Assembly (NCBI GenBank): GCA_963779485.1
Contig: CAVZYJ010000008.1
Span: 62,001-126,000 of the forward strand
Source: CAVVJA01 sp963779485
GTDB taxonomy: Bacteria > Actinomycetota > Actinomycetes > Mycobacteriales > Jatrophihabitantaceae
Reading direction: 5' to 3'
Length of the DNA stretch: 64,000 nt
Shown here: in pieces, positions 56,329 through 64,000 of the stretch
How positions within the stretch are numbered: the first letter of the stretch is position 1
Layout of the letters: the number at the start of each line of letters is the position of its first letter
Notes under the pieces: model-generated
Database searches by the model: none
What the model was told of the DNA's origin: nothing
The model's input: the letters and a program-made list of their open reading frames with translations, nothing else
Translations under genes and position numbers: made by a program

Positions 56329-56897
56329 AGGGCCCCTGGACGCTCCCGAACTTCATCACGCTGCTGCGCCTGGCGGCGCTTCCGTTCTTTCTCGTGGCCA
56401 TCTCGAACGGCCGCTTCGACATCGCGCTCGCGATCTTCGTCGCGGCGGGGATCTCGGACGGCGTGGACGGGTTTCTCGCGCGCCGCTTCGACATGCGATC
56501 CGCGATCGGCGCCCTCCTCGATCCGATCGCCGACAAGCTGATGCTCATGAGCTCGTATCTCTTCCTCGCGATCCCGTCCTATCCGGCCACCGTCAAGGTC
56601 CCGGTGTGGCTCGCCGTGCTCGTGATCTCGAGGGATTTCCTCCTGCTCCTCGTGGCGCTCCTGATGATCCTTGCGACGGAGAGAAAACGCTTCTCGCCGA
56701 GCTGGGTGGGAAAGGTCACGACCGTCGTGCAGATCATCACCGTGCTCTTCGTGCTCTGCGCGAACATCTGGCCGTGGCCGAGAGCGGTCGTGCTCATCGC
56801 CTTCGGCGCGGCGGCGACGACGACGATCCTTTCGGGTTTCGCGTACGTCTACGAGGCCGCCTCGAGCTCCGCGGCCGACGGCAAGGCCGCCGCGTGA
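56325..56897 (+). CDS. pgsA: CDP-alcohol phosphatidyltransferase (PgsA-like)
   Basis: Makes phosphatidylglycerol phosphate from CDP-diacylglycerol in the inner membrane. 190 residues, intact. WTLPNFITLLRLAALPFFLV starts the membrane part; the CDP-alcohol signature is at residues 45-73: SDGVDGFLARRFD then RSAIGALLDPIADKLM with the DG..AR....G...D...D order. Further membrane segments include VPVWLAVLVISRDFLLLLVA and TVVQIITVLFVLCANIW. Cardiolipin synthase of the same fold is an alternative. Overlaps the lipoprotein gene before and the glutaredoxin-like gene after. Confidence 0.87.
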   Translation: MKGPWTLPNFITLLRLAALPFFLVAISNGRFDIALAIFVAAGISDGVDGFLARRFDMRSAIGALLDPIADKLMLMSSYLFLAIPSYPATVKVPVWLAVLVISRDFLLLLVALLMILATERKRFSPSWVGKVTTVVQIITVLFVLCANIWPWPRAVVLIAFGAAATTTILSGFAYVYEAASSSAADGKAAA

Positions 56898-57148
56898 TCC
56901 GGCTGCGACTGCTGACACGGCCGGATTGCTCTCTGTGCGAAAAGATGCGCGCCGAGGTCGAGCAGATCCTGGAAGGCGAGGCCCGGGAATGGGAGATCGT
57001 GGATGTGGACGGCGACGCGGATCTCGCGCGGCGTTATGGCGAGGAGATCCCGGTGCTCTTCGTCAACGATCGTCTCTTCGCTAAGGTTCGGCTGCCTCGG
57101 CTGGCGTCGCGGCTTCGGCTTCGGCGCGCCGCCGGCCTCACCGTCTGA
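56894..57148 (+). CDS. Glutaredoxin-like protein
   Basis: 84-residue thioredoxin-fold protein. RLRLLTRPDCSLCEKMRAEV has a CSLC redox motif; EEIPVLFVNDRLFAKVRLPR supplies the cis-Pro. It matches the glutaredoxin/DUF836 group. Starts with GTG 56894, overlapping the pgsA stop. The C-terminus is basic (ASRLRLRRAAGL). Partner unknown. Confidence 0.8.
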   Translation: MIRLRLLTRPDCSLCEKMRAEVEQILEGEAREWEIVDVDGDADLARRYGEEIPVLFVNDRLFAKVRLPRLASRLRLRRAAGLTV

Positions 57149-57154
57149 CCTCCG

Positions 57155-57183
57155 TTGCCCGTCAAAGACTCTTTCGCTATATT
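57155..57183 (+). promoter_or_regulatory. Promoter of tRNA-Gly
   Basis: TTGCCC (57155-57160), a 17-base spacer and TATATT (57178-57183); the mature tRNA starts 12 bases on. A standard sigma-70 layout. Confidence 0.65.
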
Positions 57184-57195
57184 CGAGCCGCCCGG

Positions 57196-57270
57196 GCGGG
57201 CATAGTTCAGCGGTAGAACGCCAGCTTCCCAAGCTGGATGTCGCCGGTTCGATCCCGGTTGCCCGCTCCA
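57196..57270 (+). tRNA. tRNA-Gly(CCC) with encoded CCA
   Basis: Folds as a full cloverleaf: acceptor GCGGGCA / TGCCCGC, D arm GTTC-AGCGGTA-GAAC, anticodon arm CCAGC-TTCCCAA-GCTGG and T arm GCCGG-TTCGATC-CCGGT. The 7-base loop places CCC at positions 34-36, so it reads GGG codons. Discriminator T and CCA are encoded at 57267-57270. Confidence 0.93.
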
Positions 57271-57341
57271 ACGATCGCGTTCTCGCCGGCCGCGAGCGAC
57301 GCGCAGGAGTCGAACAGGATCAGCATTGCGAAGGGTGCGCT

Positions 57342-57614
57342 TTGAGCCGCTATCGTCTTCTCGCCTTGGACGGGACGCTCTTCGAGAGCGAGGTGCCCGG
57401 CCGGCTCGGCGGTAATCGGCGTCTGAAGATCTACGGCCGTCTCGACTGCCCGTCGGCCGCTCGGGCGCTCTCGAGCGGTTACGCGCGGCGCCGCGTCTTC
57501 TTCCGCGACGAGGCCACCGCGATCGCCGCCGGCTACCGGCCGTGCGCGCGATGCCTTCCCGAGCGGTATCGCGACTGGAAGCGGGCGCCCCGCCCGCTGA
57601 CGCCGGCGCGATAA
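57342..57614 (+). CDS. Ada-type metal-binding domain protein, methyl-acceptor Cys lost
   Basis: 90-residue protein from TTG 57342. GGNRRLKIYGRLDCPSAARA and RRRVFFRDEATAIAAGYRPC then ARCLPERYRDWKRAP match the N-terminal zinc domain of Ada. In Ada the order is IYC.xxCP; here the first Cys is Gly, so the methyl-accepting Cys is absent and three of four zinc cysteines remain. Stand-alone relatives often have His there. It follows the tRNA gene after 71 bases. No clear ribosome site. Role unknown; DNA or nuclease-associated binding is possible. Confidence 0.65.
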   Translation: MSRYRLLALDGTLFESEVPGRLGGNRRLKIYGRLDCPSAARALSSGYARRRVFFRDEATAIAAGYRPCARCLPERYRDWKRAPRPLTPAR

Positions 57615-57627
57615 GCTGCGCGCGCGC

Positions 57628-58752
57628 GTGCGCAAGAGTCTCGAAACCGCCGCTCGAATTCTGCCCGGGCTCGCCGTCGCGGCGGCGGTGATGCTCCTCG
57701 CAGGCGAGGTGGCGAAGTGGATTGGCGCCGGAATCCTTCGCCTCCAGCGCCTCGACCCGGCCGGGCGCGCGAGCCCGATCTCCGGCATCTCGATGGCGAT
57801 CCTCCTGGGACTCCTCGCGGCGAACACGGTGGGCGCCGCGCCCGTCCTGAAGCCGGGGCTCCAGTTCGCAGTCAAGCGGATGCTGCGCCTCGGGATCATC
57901 TTCGTCGGCATCCGGCTTTCCTTCTACGACGTGCTCAAGCTCGGAGCTTGGGGAGTGCCGGTCGTGGCCGTGATCATCGTCGCGGCGCTCGTCGTGACGC
58001 ACTTCTTCTCGCGTCTGATCGGCGTCTCGGAGAACTTCGGCACGCTGACGGCGGCATCCACGGCGATCTGCGGCGTCACGGCGGCTCTGTCCGTCGGACC
58101 GGTCATCGAGGCGGACGAGAGCGAGGTCGCCTACACGGTCGCGAACGTCACCCTTTTCGGCCTGGCGGCGATGCTCACGTATCCGTACCTCGCGCACGCG
58201 CTCTTCGGCTCGCACTCGGCCGCCGCGGGACTCTTCCTCGGCACCGGCATTCACGACACGTCGCAGGTCGTCGGGGCCGCGCTGTCATACAAGGAGATCT
58301 TCCGCGACGAGCGCGCGCTCGACGTCGCCACGGTCACGAAGCTGACGCGCAATGTCTTTCTCGTGGCGATCGTGCCGGGCCTCGCCTTCCTTCACGCGCG
58401 CCGCACGGGACGCGCCGCGGGCAAGGTGGAGGTGCGCAAGCTCTTCCCGCTCTTCGTCCTCGGCTTTCTCGCGATGGCGATCGTGCGCTCGATCGGCGAT
58501 GCATCGGTTCTCTCCGGCGGCCGCGCCTGGGGAATCTGGGACGCCGCGGGATGGAAGGGCGTCGCGAAGACGGTCGGCGAGACTTGGGGTTCGGCCGCGC
58601 TCGCCATGGCGATGGCCGGCGTCGGATTATCGACGAATCTGCGTGCGCTCCGGCGGCTCGGCGGAAAGCCCTTCGCGGTCGGTGCGCTGTCGGCGGCCCT
58701 GGTGGCGGGCCTCGCGCTTCTCCTCGCGGCTCTCGTCGGACCGCGTCTCTGA
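57628..58752 (+). CDS. YeiH/UPF0324 family putative sulfate exporter
   Basis: Intact membrane protein, 374 residues, about ten membrane segments: ILPGLAVAAAVMLLAGEVAK, GISMAILLGLLAANTVGAAP, MLRLGIIFVGIRLSFYDVLK, VPVVAVIIVAALVVTHFFSR, TLFGLAAMLTYPYLAHALFG and ALSAALVAGLALLLAALVG. Conserved family motifs are TLTAASTAICGVTAALSVGP and FLGTGIHDTSQVVGAALSY. Starts with GTG 57628. Substrate is only tentatively sulfate or similar anions; no experiment is implied. Confidence 0.82.
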   Translation: MRKSLETAARILPGLAVAAAVMLLAGEVAKWIGAGILRLQRLDPAGRASPISGISMAILLGLLAANTVGAAPVLKPGLQFAVKRMLRLGIIFVGIRLSFYDVLKLGAWGVPVVAVIIVAALVVTHFFSRLIGVSENFGTLTAASTAICGVTAALSVGPVIEADESEVAYTVANVTLFGLAAMLTYPYLAHALFGSHSAAAGLFLGTGIHDTSQVVGAALSYKEIFRDERALDVATVTKLTRNVFLVAIVPGLAFLHARRTGRAAGKVEVRKLFPLFVLGFLAMAIVRSIGDASVLSGGRAWGIWDAAGWKGVAKTVGETWGSAALAMAMAGVGLSTNLRALRRLGGKPFAVGALSAALVAGLALLLAALVGPRL

Positions 58753-58797
58753 GTCGGGCGTTTCGCCTTCACGGGCGTCCCTCCGGCGCCGGCCCGT

Positions 58798-58826
58798 TTG
58801 ACGGAAACCCGCGAATCGGCTAAGGT
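58798..58826 (+). promoter_or_regulatory. Promoter of M15-like peptidase gene
   Basis: TTGACG (58798-58803), 17-base spacer, TAAGGT (58821-58826), ATG 11 bases later at 58838. The -35 directly follows an imperfect hairpin (ACGGGC / GCCCGT, 58771-58797) that may end the YeiH transcript. Confidence 0.5.
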
Positions 58827-58837
58827 TCGCGCTCCCG

Positions 58838-59674
58838 ATGAGGTCCCGCCGCCTGGCCGCGCTCTGCGCGCTCCTGCTCCTGTCCGGCCTGGGCAGCGCC
58901 TTCGCCCGCTCGACGGGCACGCCGGCCCTTCTCTCGGGAATCTCCGGGAAGCTGCGCGTCGTCTTTGCGCTCCCGGCGCAGCAGGAGGGCATCCCGGGCC
59001 GCCCGGGCGTTTACGACATGCCGACGGACGCCGAGAAGGCGTTTCGCCTGATCGTTTTGACGCCGTTCTCCGCGAAGGTCAACGGGCGCATCGGGCCGTA
59101 CCGGCTCGGAGACTGGCCCTACGAGTTCCGCACGCCGCGCGATCCGGCGTATGAGGATCCGGCCGGCTTCATCGAGGTCACCCTGGAGAATCTCGGAACG
59201 CGCGTGTCCGAGCACTTCACGCTCGGCCAGTTCGTCACCAAGGGACAGGACGACGTGTGGCCCAAGTACGTAGCGCTCGACCGGCGCCTCGTGGACAAGC
59301 TCGAGCTGACGATCGACGAGCTCGCGCGGCGCGGGCACCCGGTCAAGGGCCTCTTCGTGATGAGCGGATTCCGGACGCCGGAGTACAACGAGGCGGGAGT
59401 CGGCCCCGGAGGCCGATCGGCCGTGTCGCGCCACATGTACGGCGACGCGGCGGACGTGTTCCCCGACACGGCGGGCCGGGGACGAATGGACGACCTCAAC
59501 GGCGACGGCCGGATCGACCTGCGGGACGCGGCGTTCCTCGGCGCGGCGGCCGACGCCGTCGAGGCCCGGCATCCCGAGCTCGCCGGCGGCATCGGGATTT
59601 ATCCCGGCAACGGCGCGCACGGGCCTTTCGTCCACATCGACGCCCGCGGCAAGCGGGCGCGCTGGTCCGGCTAG
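58838..59674 (+). CDS. Secreted M15-like D,D-carboxypeptidase
   Basis: Intact, 278 residues. Signal peptide: RLAALCALLLLSGLGSAFA. C-terminal zinc peptidase domain of the M15/YcbK type: LFVMSGFRTPEYN (residues 172-184), SRHMYGDAADVFP (about 197-209; His and Asp ligands) and GPFVHIDARGKRARW (His ligand near 265). It includes EF-hand-like DLNGDGRIDLRD. Between lies a 110-residue N-terminal part (VNGRIGPYRLGDWPYEFRTP) unlike known domains. Likely a periplasmic peptidoglycan peptidase. Confidence 0.82.
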   Translation: MRSRRLAALCALLLLSGLGSAFARSTGTPALLSGISGKLRVVFALPAQQEGIPGRPGVYDMPTDAEKAFRLIVLTPFSAKVNGRIGPYRLGDWPYEFRTPRDPAYEDPAGFIEVTLENLGTRVSEHFTLGQFVTKGQDDVWPKYVALDRRLVDKLELTIDELARRGHPVKGLFVMSGFRTPEYNEAGVGPGGRSAVSRHMYGDAADVFPDTAGRGRMDDLNGDGRIDLRDAAFLGAAADAVEARHPELAGGIGIYPGNGAHGPFVHIDARGKRARWSG

Positions 59675-60001
59675 CCGGCTCGCGGCGCGTCACGTCCTCG
59701 CGGTGGCTCGACTTCACCGCGCTTCGACTGTTCCGCGGGGCACGGTGACCCGAGGCGAGATGGCGAAGGTCGAGCGACTGTCGTTCGGTCCATGGCGCGT
59801 CGCGTCAAGAAAACCGCGCACGAATTTAGCGCACATTTATTTTCGCTCGTGTCGTCACGATGATTCGAGCGAACGTCGAGTTGTACAGCGGCGAGACGAT
59901 TCGCGCGCGATGGCACCATCGGGCCATTCTCTTTCTGCATCTCCGCCGCTGTAGGCTCGCGGCATCCGACGGGCTCGGGCGAACCCGCGATGGAGGTTGC
60001 G
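59675..60001. other. Intergenic region before the S-layer-like gene
   Basis: 327 bases without an intact gene. 59739-59789 is an S-layer-like remnant (separate entry). About 59810-59850 is AT-rich (AATTTAGCGCACATTTATTT). Before 60002, GGAGG at 59993-59997 is the ribosome site. I see no other element with confidence. Confidence 0.5.
59739..59789 (+). pseudogene. Remnant of an S-layer-homology C-terminal end
   Basis: Reads RGTVTRGEMAKVERLSFG, nearly the end of the large surface protein (DGTVTRGEMAKFVRATFG at 63265-63318). By eye about 39 of 51 bases match 63268-63318. It is not part of an intact gene; probably the tail of a lost tandem paralogue. Confidence 0.6.
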
Positions 60002-63000
60002 ATGTTCCGGACGAATGGCGTTTGTTCTCCGTGGTCGTTCTCTGTCCGCGCGATCGTTCTCGTTTCGGTCGCGCTCGCGCTCTCGGCCCCGACGCTTCGC
60101 GCCGTGACCGTCACCGGAAAGATCTTCGCGCCGGACAGTAGTGCGGTCAGCAACGCGACGATCTCGTTTCAGCAGCTCTATCAGCTCCCTCTCACCACGA
60201 CCTCGATCGCGAATGGCACTTACTCGATCGACCTCACGCCCGGGCTGCTGGGACATGAGCGTGAGCGACTCCGCGCACGGAACGATCCTTTATCCAGGGA
60301 CGATCCGACCCGATCTGCAAGTCGCGATCGACGTCGGGCCGACGGGCATGACCGGCGTCGATCTGCACTATCCGACCGGCCACTCGATGGGCGGCAAGTT
60401 CACCGCATCCGGAGCTCTTCCGTCGGCGCTCGGCGTCGTGGTTCTCGGAGAGCACGGCGAGCTGACGCTGCTCGAGCCGATTTTCACGACCGCGACCTGG
60501 AGCATCCCCTATGTGCCGGAGGGCAAATGGGTGATCGCTGGAACCGATCGCGGGTTTCCGACGAAGTACGCGGCGCAATACTTCTCGGGCGTGGAAGCGG
60601 TGGGCGCCGCGACCGTCGTGAATCTCACGGCAAACCGCACCGACATCAACTTCTCGCTCGAATCCGCGGTCTCGATCACCGGGAAGGTCAGCAATCCGGG
60701 CGGCGGGTTCACCGCGGGGAACTCGGTTTACCTCTACACCCGGGGCGGGACGAACATCCTCTCGACGACGACGGATTCGTCGGGCAACTTCACGTTCTCC
60801 GGCGGCGACCTCGATCCCGGTTACCAGGGGCAGATCGTCGTCTGGGGGAGCTTCACCCACCCGTTCGTGACCGTCGCTCGGCAACACCACCGGCACGTTC
60901 CCGGCGGCCGCGGGCGACTGGCTCACCGTGTCGCCCGGGACGAACACGGTGACGACGATCGCGGGGCAGACCCCGGGTACCGTGAAGGGTCACGTCGTCG
61001 TCGCGGGCACCTCAACCCCGATCCCCGGCGTCACGGTGAGCACCGGCGACCCCGTTCGACTCAATCGCCTCGGCTTCAACAGTTGGACCTCCCAGCCGAG
61101 CGCGGCCGACGGCAGCTACGAAATCGACGGGATTCAGCCCTTTCATCGGTACACGGTCACTCCGTTCACTCCGAACACGATCTCGAACTACTACTACGAC
61201 GCCTCACCCACGAAGGCCTTCTTCGATCTGAAGGCGGAGGTGAAGCTCGGAGTGGACATACCGCTCACGCTCGGCGGCAAGATCGGGGGGAGGATCACGA
61301 AGGCCTCCGATTCGAGCCCCGTCGAGTTCGCGACGGTCCTGATCCGAAGCGATTGTTCCTCGGGCACCGTCAGTTATGGTTTCACGGGCTCGGACGGCAA
61401 GTTCACGTCGCCGGCGATCGCGGCCGGGACCTACCGGTACATGGTCACGCCTCCAGCGGGCGAGGGGCTCGGCAGCGTCTGGAACGGGGGCGGCGCGACG
61501 TGTACGGCCGCGCCCGGGATCTCGGTCGCCGCCGGGGCGACGACGACGTCGAATCAGGCCCTGCCGGCGGCCGCGGTCGGTCCGACGGGGCACAAGGTTA
61601 CCGGCCGAGTCACCGACGCCGGCAATGGGAACGCGATCCGCTCGGCCTCCGTCGAGTTCAACGACATCGGGAATTTCTATTTCGCCGAGGTCGACTCCTG
61701 CGGCGACTACGAGGTCGACGGCGTGCTCGACGGCACCTACAGCCTCTACGTGTACGCGAACGGCTACCGAACGCTGAATCAGTCGGACGACTTCGTCATG
61801 GCCGGCGCCGATCTCGTCAAGAACTTCAGCCTCACGAAACTGACCGGCGGCATCACGGGCAACGTGATCTTCGACGGCAAACCGGTCCAGGGCGTCAAGG
61901 TCTGCACGACCGTTGGGAACAATTGCGCCGTGACGGACAGCTCCGGCGCGTACGCGATCCTCGGGCTCGATACGGGAACGGTGAACCTGATCGCCCTGTC
62001 GAGGGACAATCTCGACATCCAGTTCTTCGATGGCAAGACGACGCTGGCGACGGCCGACGCGATCGCCGTGACCAACGGCACGATCTCGACCGGAAAGGAT
62101 TTCACGCTCGTGGAGCTCCCCGCCGATCCCGGCGAGCCGGACGACGTGGGAACGCCTTCCGTGTTGTCGCGACCGGAGACCGACGAGGGACCGCCGCGCC
62201 TCCTTCCGGACGCCCCTCAGCATCGAGCGATCAAGGACGGAGAGGACTCCGACTGGTTTCAGATCGACGTGACGGCCGGGATGATCTACAGGGTCGCGCT
62301 CTCGGCCGGCGGCGTCACGCTGTATGGCCCCACTGTCTCGGTATTCGACGGGACGACGAAACTCCCGGACACCTCGGCTTCGGCCACCCTCTTTACGGCG
62401 TCCGGCTGGACGGCGCCTTCGTCCGGGACGCGTTGGATCGGCCTGTCGTCGTCCACTGCGGGCAGCTACACGCTCACGCTGACCGTGGGCGCGCCCGGAC
62501 CGCCGACGCCGACGGTGACGTCCATTGCGCCGACGTCGGGGCCGGCGACGGGCGGGACGGCGATCACGATCACGGGGACTAATTTCGCGGCGGGCGCGAC
62601 CGTGAAGATCGGCGGCGTCGCGGCGACCAGCGTCGTGTTCGTCGGAGCCACGACGATCACATGCAAGGCGCCGGCGCGGCCGGCGGGAGCGCTTTACGAC
62701 GTGACGGTGACCAACACGAGCACGAAGTCCGGAACGCTGACGAAGGGTTGGCTGGCGGATTTCCTCGATGTGCCGCAGGCCTACATCTACCACGGGGCGA
62801 TCGAGAAGGTGCTGCGGGCGGGGATCACGGCGGGATGTGGGGGAGGCAACTACTGCGCGCAGCAGCTGGTGACGCGGGACCAGATGTCGGTATTCATCCT
62901 GCGGGGCGAGCATGGCGGCACCTACAGCCCGGCGGCGGCGACCGGGACCGTCTTCTCGGACGTGACGATCAACACGCCGTTCGCGAAGTGGATGGAGGAG

Positions 63001-63324
63001 TTCGCGAAGGAAGGAATCTCGACCGGGTGCGGGGGAGGCAGCCCGCCGCCGTACTGTCCGTCGCAGAACGTGACGCGCAACGCGATGGCGAAGTTCCTGC
63101 TGCTCGGCAAGCACGGGTCGAGCTTCAATCCGCCGGCGGCGACAGGGACGATCTTCTCGGATGTCCAGACGACGACGACGCTGGCGAAGTGGATGGAGGA
63201 GCTCAAGGCGGAAGGGATCACGGCAGGTTGCGCCGCGGGGGTCCCTCTGCCTTCGTTCTGCCCGGACGGCACCGTGACCCGGGGTGAAATGGCGAAATTC
63301 GTGCGCGCGACGTTCGGGCTATAG
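60002..63324 (+). CDS. Large secreted surface protein with S-layer-like repeats
   Basis: About 1,107 residues. Signal peptide (AIVLVSVALALSAPTLRA). Carboxypeptidase-regulatory-like beta sandwiches follow: VTVTGKIFAPDSSAVSNAT, SVSITGKVSNPGGGFTAG-like, TPGTVKGHVVVAGTSTPIPG, GGKIGGRITKASDSSPVEFA and KVTGRVTDAGNGNAIRSASV. Then a PPC domain (DGEDSDWFQIDVTAGMIYRV), an IPT/TIG domain (IAPTSGPATGGTAITITGTN) and three C-terminal S-layer-homology-like units (residues about 918-1107) with VTRDQMSVFILRGEHGG, VTRNAMAKFLLLGKHG and VTRGEMAKFVRATFG. ATG 60002 is chosen because GGAGG lies five bases upstream; ATG 59990 is also in frame. Two frame breaks (near 60245 and 60879), each one extra C. Confidence 0.85.
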
Positions 63325-63343
63325 CGCAGTTCGCCAAGGGGTT

Positions 63344-63368
63344 GGCCGCGGCTTCGATGCCCGCGGCC
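63344..63368 (+). terminator. Hairpin after the surface protein gene
   Basis: Perfect 8-bp stem GGCCGCGG / CCGCGGCC with a 9-base loop, 20 bases after the stop. No U tract follows, so strength is uncertain. Confidence 0.45.
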
Positions 63369-63519
63369 GACCCGGCTTCGTCGTGCGGCGGACGGCTGTT
63401 ATCATTTGCCGGCCGACGTTTTCCTTCCGCCGCCTGTTCAGGTTTCGGTCAGGGGTGCCTCCTCCCCGGGCCTTGCCTTGGAGGGGAGGCGGAAGCGAGG
63501 CGCCGGGCGTGAGGTCGAC
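63369..63519 (+). promoter_or_regulatory. Leader region of GH44 gene
   Basis: TATCAT (63400-63405) is a possible -10, which would give a leader of over 100 bases, unlike most genes here. Within it, CCTCCCC and GGGGAGG form an inverted repeat around 63463-63489. No riboswitch class is recognised. Confidence 0.35.
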
Positions 63520-64000
63520 ATGCGCCGCACCGCTCGTTTCGCCTGCGCTTGGGCCGTCTTCGCCGCCGGGACGGCCGCCGCAGCGGTCTCCGCTCAGACC
63601 CCCGTCACCGTAGCGGTCGACGCCGCGGCGGACCGCCATCCGATCAGTCCTCTCGTCTACGGGGTCGCCTATGGCGATGCCGCCTCTCTGTCCGACCTGA
63701 ACTGCCCGCTCAACCGGCTCGGCGGCAACAACACGAGCCGCTACAACTGGCAGGTCGAACGCCGACAACCGCGGCGCCGACTGGTATTTCGAGAGCATCG
63801 GCGACGGCTCGAGCGCGACGCCGGGCGAGCGTCGGCGACACGTTCATCTCGCAGAGCACGGCCGGCCGGCGCCCAGCCGATGCTGACGATCCCGATGATC
63901 GGCTGGGTCGCGCAAGCTCGGCGCCAACCGCGTCGAAGCTCGCGAGCTTCTCGATCGCGAAGTACGGCGCGCAGACGGGCAACGACTGGCAGTGGTATCC
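63520..64000 (+). CDS. Secreted glycoside hydrolase family 44-like protein (partial)
   Basis: N-terminal 158 residues of a secreted enzyme. Signal peptide: FACAWAVFAAGTAAAAVSAQ. Then HPISPLVYGVAYGDAASLSD, NCPLNRLGGNNTSRYNWQV and NADNRGADWYFESIGDGSS, typical of GH44 beta-glucanase/xyloglucanase proteins, and QPMLTIPMIGWVAKLGANR. Frame breaks begin near 63757, 63830, 63868 and 63912. The catalytic Glu residues lie beyond the window. ATG 63520 follows a weak GAGG site. Secreted polysaccharide degradation is likely. Confidence 0.8.
   Translation, partial: MRRTARFACAWAVFAAGTAAAAVSAQTPVTVAVDAAADRHPISPLVYGVAYGDAASLSDLNCPLNRLGGNNTSRYNWQVERRQPRRRLVFREHRRRLERDAGRASATRSSRRARPAGAQPMLTIPMIGWVAQARRQPRRSSRASRSRSTARRRATTGSGI

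Noticed and set aside
57196..57614. Integrative element at the tRNA-Gly gene
   Set aside because: The tRNA is complete, no integrase and no repeated tRNA 3' end are seen downstream within the window.

Overview
This is a GC-rich (roughly 70%), densely coded bacterial chromosome segment with about 55 genes on both strands. There are no rRNA genes, no CRISPR array and no recognisable insertion sequence or prophage. Gene content suggests a Gram-negative heterotroph: a PagL-like outer-membrane deacylase, a TonB-like protein, lipoproteins, RlpA, Hfq, a FHA-GAF-cyclase, a zinc-ribbon Ser/Thr kinase and a surface protein with S-layer-homology-like repeats. That mix fits Acidobacteriota, possibly Thermoanaerobaculia-like. 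The taxonomic call is inference from gene content only.

Layout. 1-6 kb: a 2-oxoacid dehydrogenase E1 pair, bacterioferritin, the catalytic subunit of methylmalonyl-CoA mutase, a SnoaL-like protein, RibBA and a prohibitin-like protein. 7-10.3 kb: molybdenum-cofactor genes mobA, moaC, mogA and a NamZ-MobB fusion-like gene. 10.3-13.6 kb: HAD phosphatase, SerA, Ddl. 13.7-18 kb: a DUF2330/RnfD-like pair, GNAT, MutM-type glycosylase, PagL. 18-25 kb (mostly minus strand): threonine ammonia-lyase, ornithine cyclodeaminase family, ABC exporter, RlpA, PurB, a zinc ribbon; also Ogt on plus. 25-30.4 kb: RmuC, then a complete arginine deiminase pathway (arcA-arcC-arcB) and a TonB-domain protein. 30.4-35.3 kb: FHA-GAF-cyclase converging on a kinase, then RdgB and a MOSC protein. 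35.3-43.8 kb: a leucine/propionate catabolic block (B12-binding mutase subunit, MccB, LEA-type protein, enoyl-CoA hydratase, zinc ribbon, M28 peptidase, MccA, HMG-CoA lyase). 43.8-57 kb: response regulator, ValS, BirA, CoaX, RNA methyltransferase, ComEC, MiaA, Hfq, TPR lipoprotein, PgsA, a glutaredoxin-like protein. 57-64 kb: tRNA-Gly, Ada-like protein, YeiH, M15 peptidase, a large S-layer-like protein and the start of a GH44 gene.

How the genes fit together. The E1 pair, MccA/MccB, the hydratase and HMG-CoA lyase cover most of leucine oxidation. The two separate mutase subunits cover the propionate branch of valine and isoleucine. BirA can biotinylate MccA. The ADI operon would give substrate-level ATP from arginine. 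The Moco genes and the MOSC protein point to molybdoenzymes outside the window.

Caveat. Most genes here are broken by single-base G/C insertions or deletions, while conserved motifs continue in the next frame. I read this as sequence error, not gene decay, and give gene limits spanning the breaks. Some stretches are free of breaks (about 15.5-17.9, 34.3-35.4, 54.7-60.2 and 60.9-63.7 kb). Overlapping stop/start tetranucleotides (GTGA, ATGA, TTGA) and -10-like hexamers just upstream of start codons helped fix gene ends.
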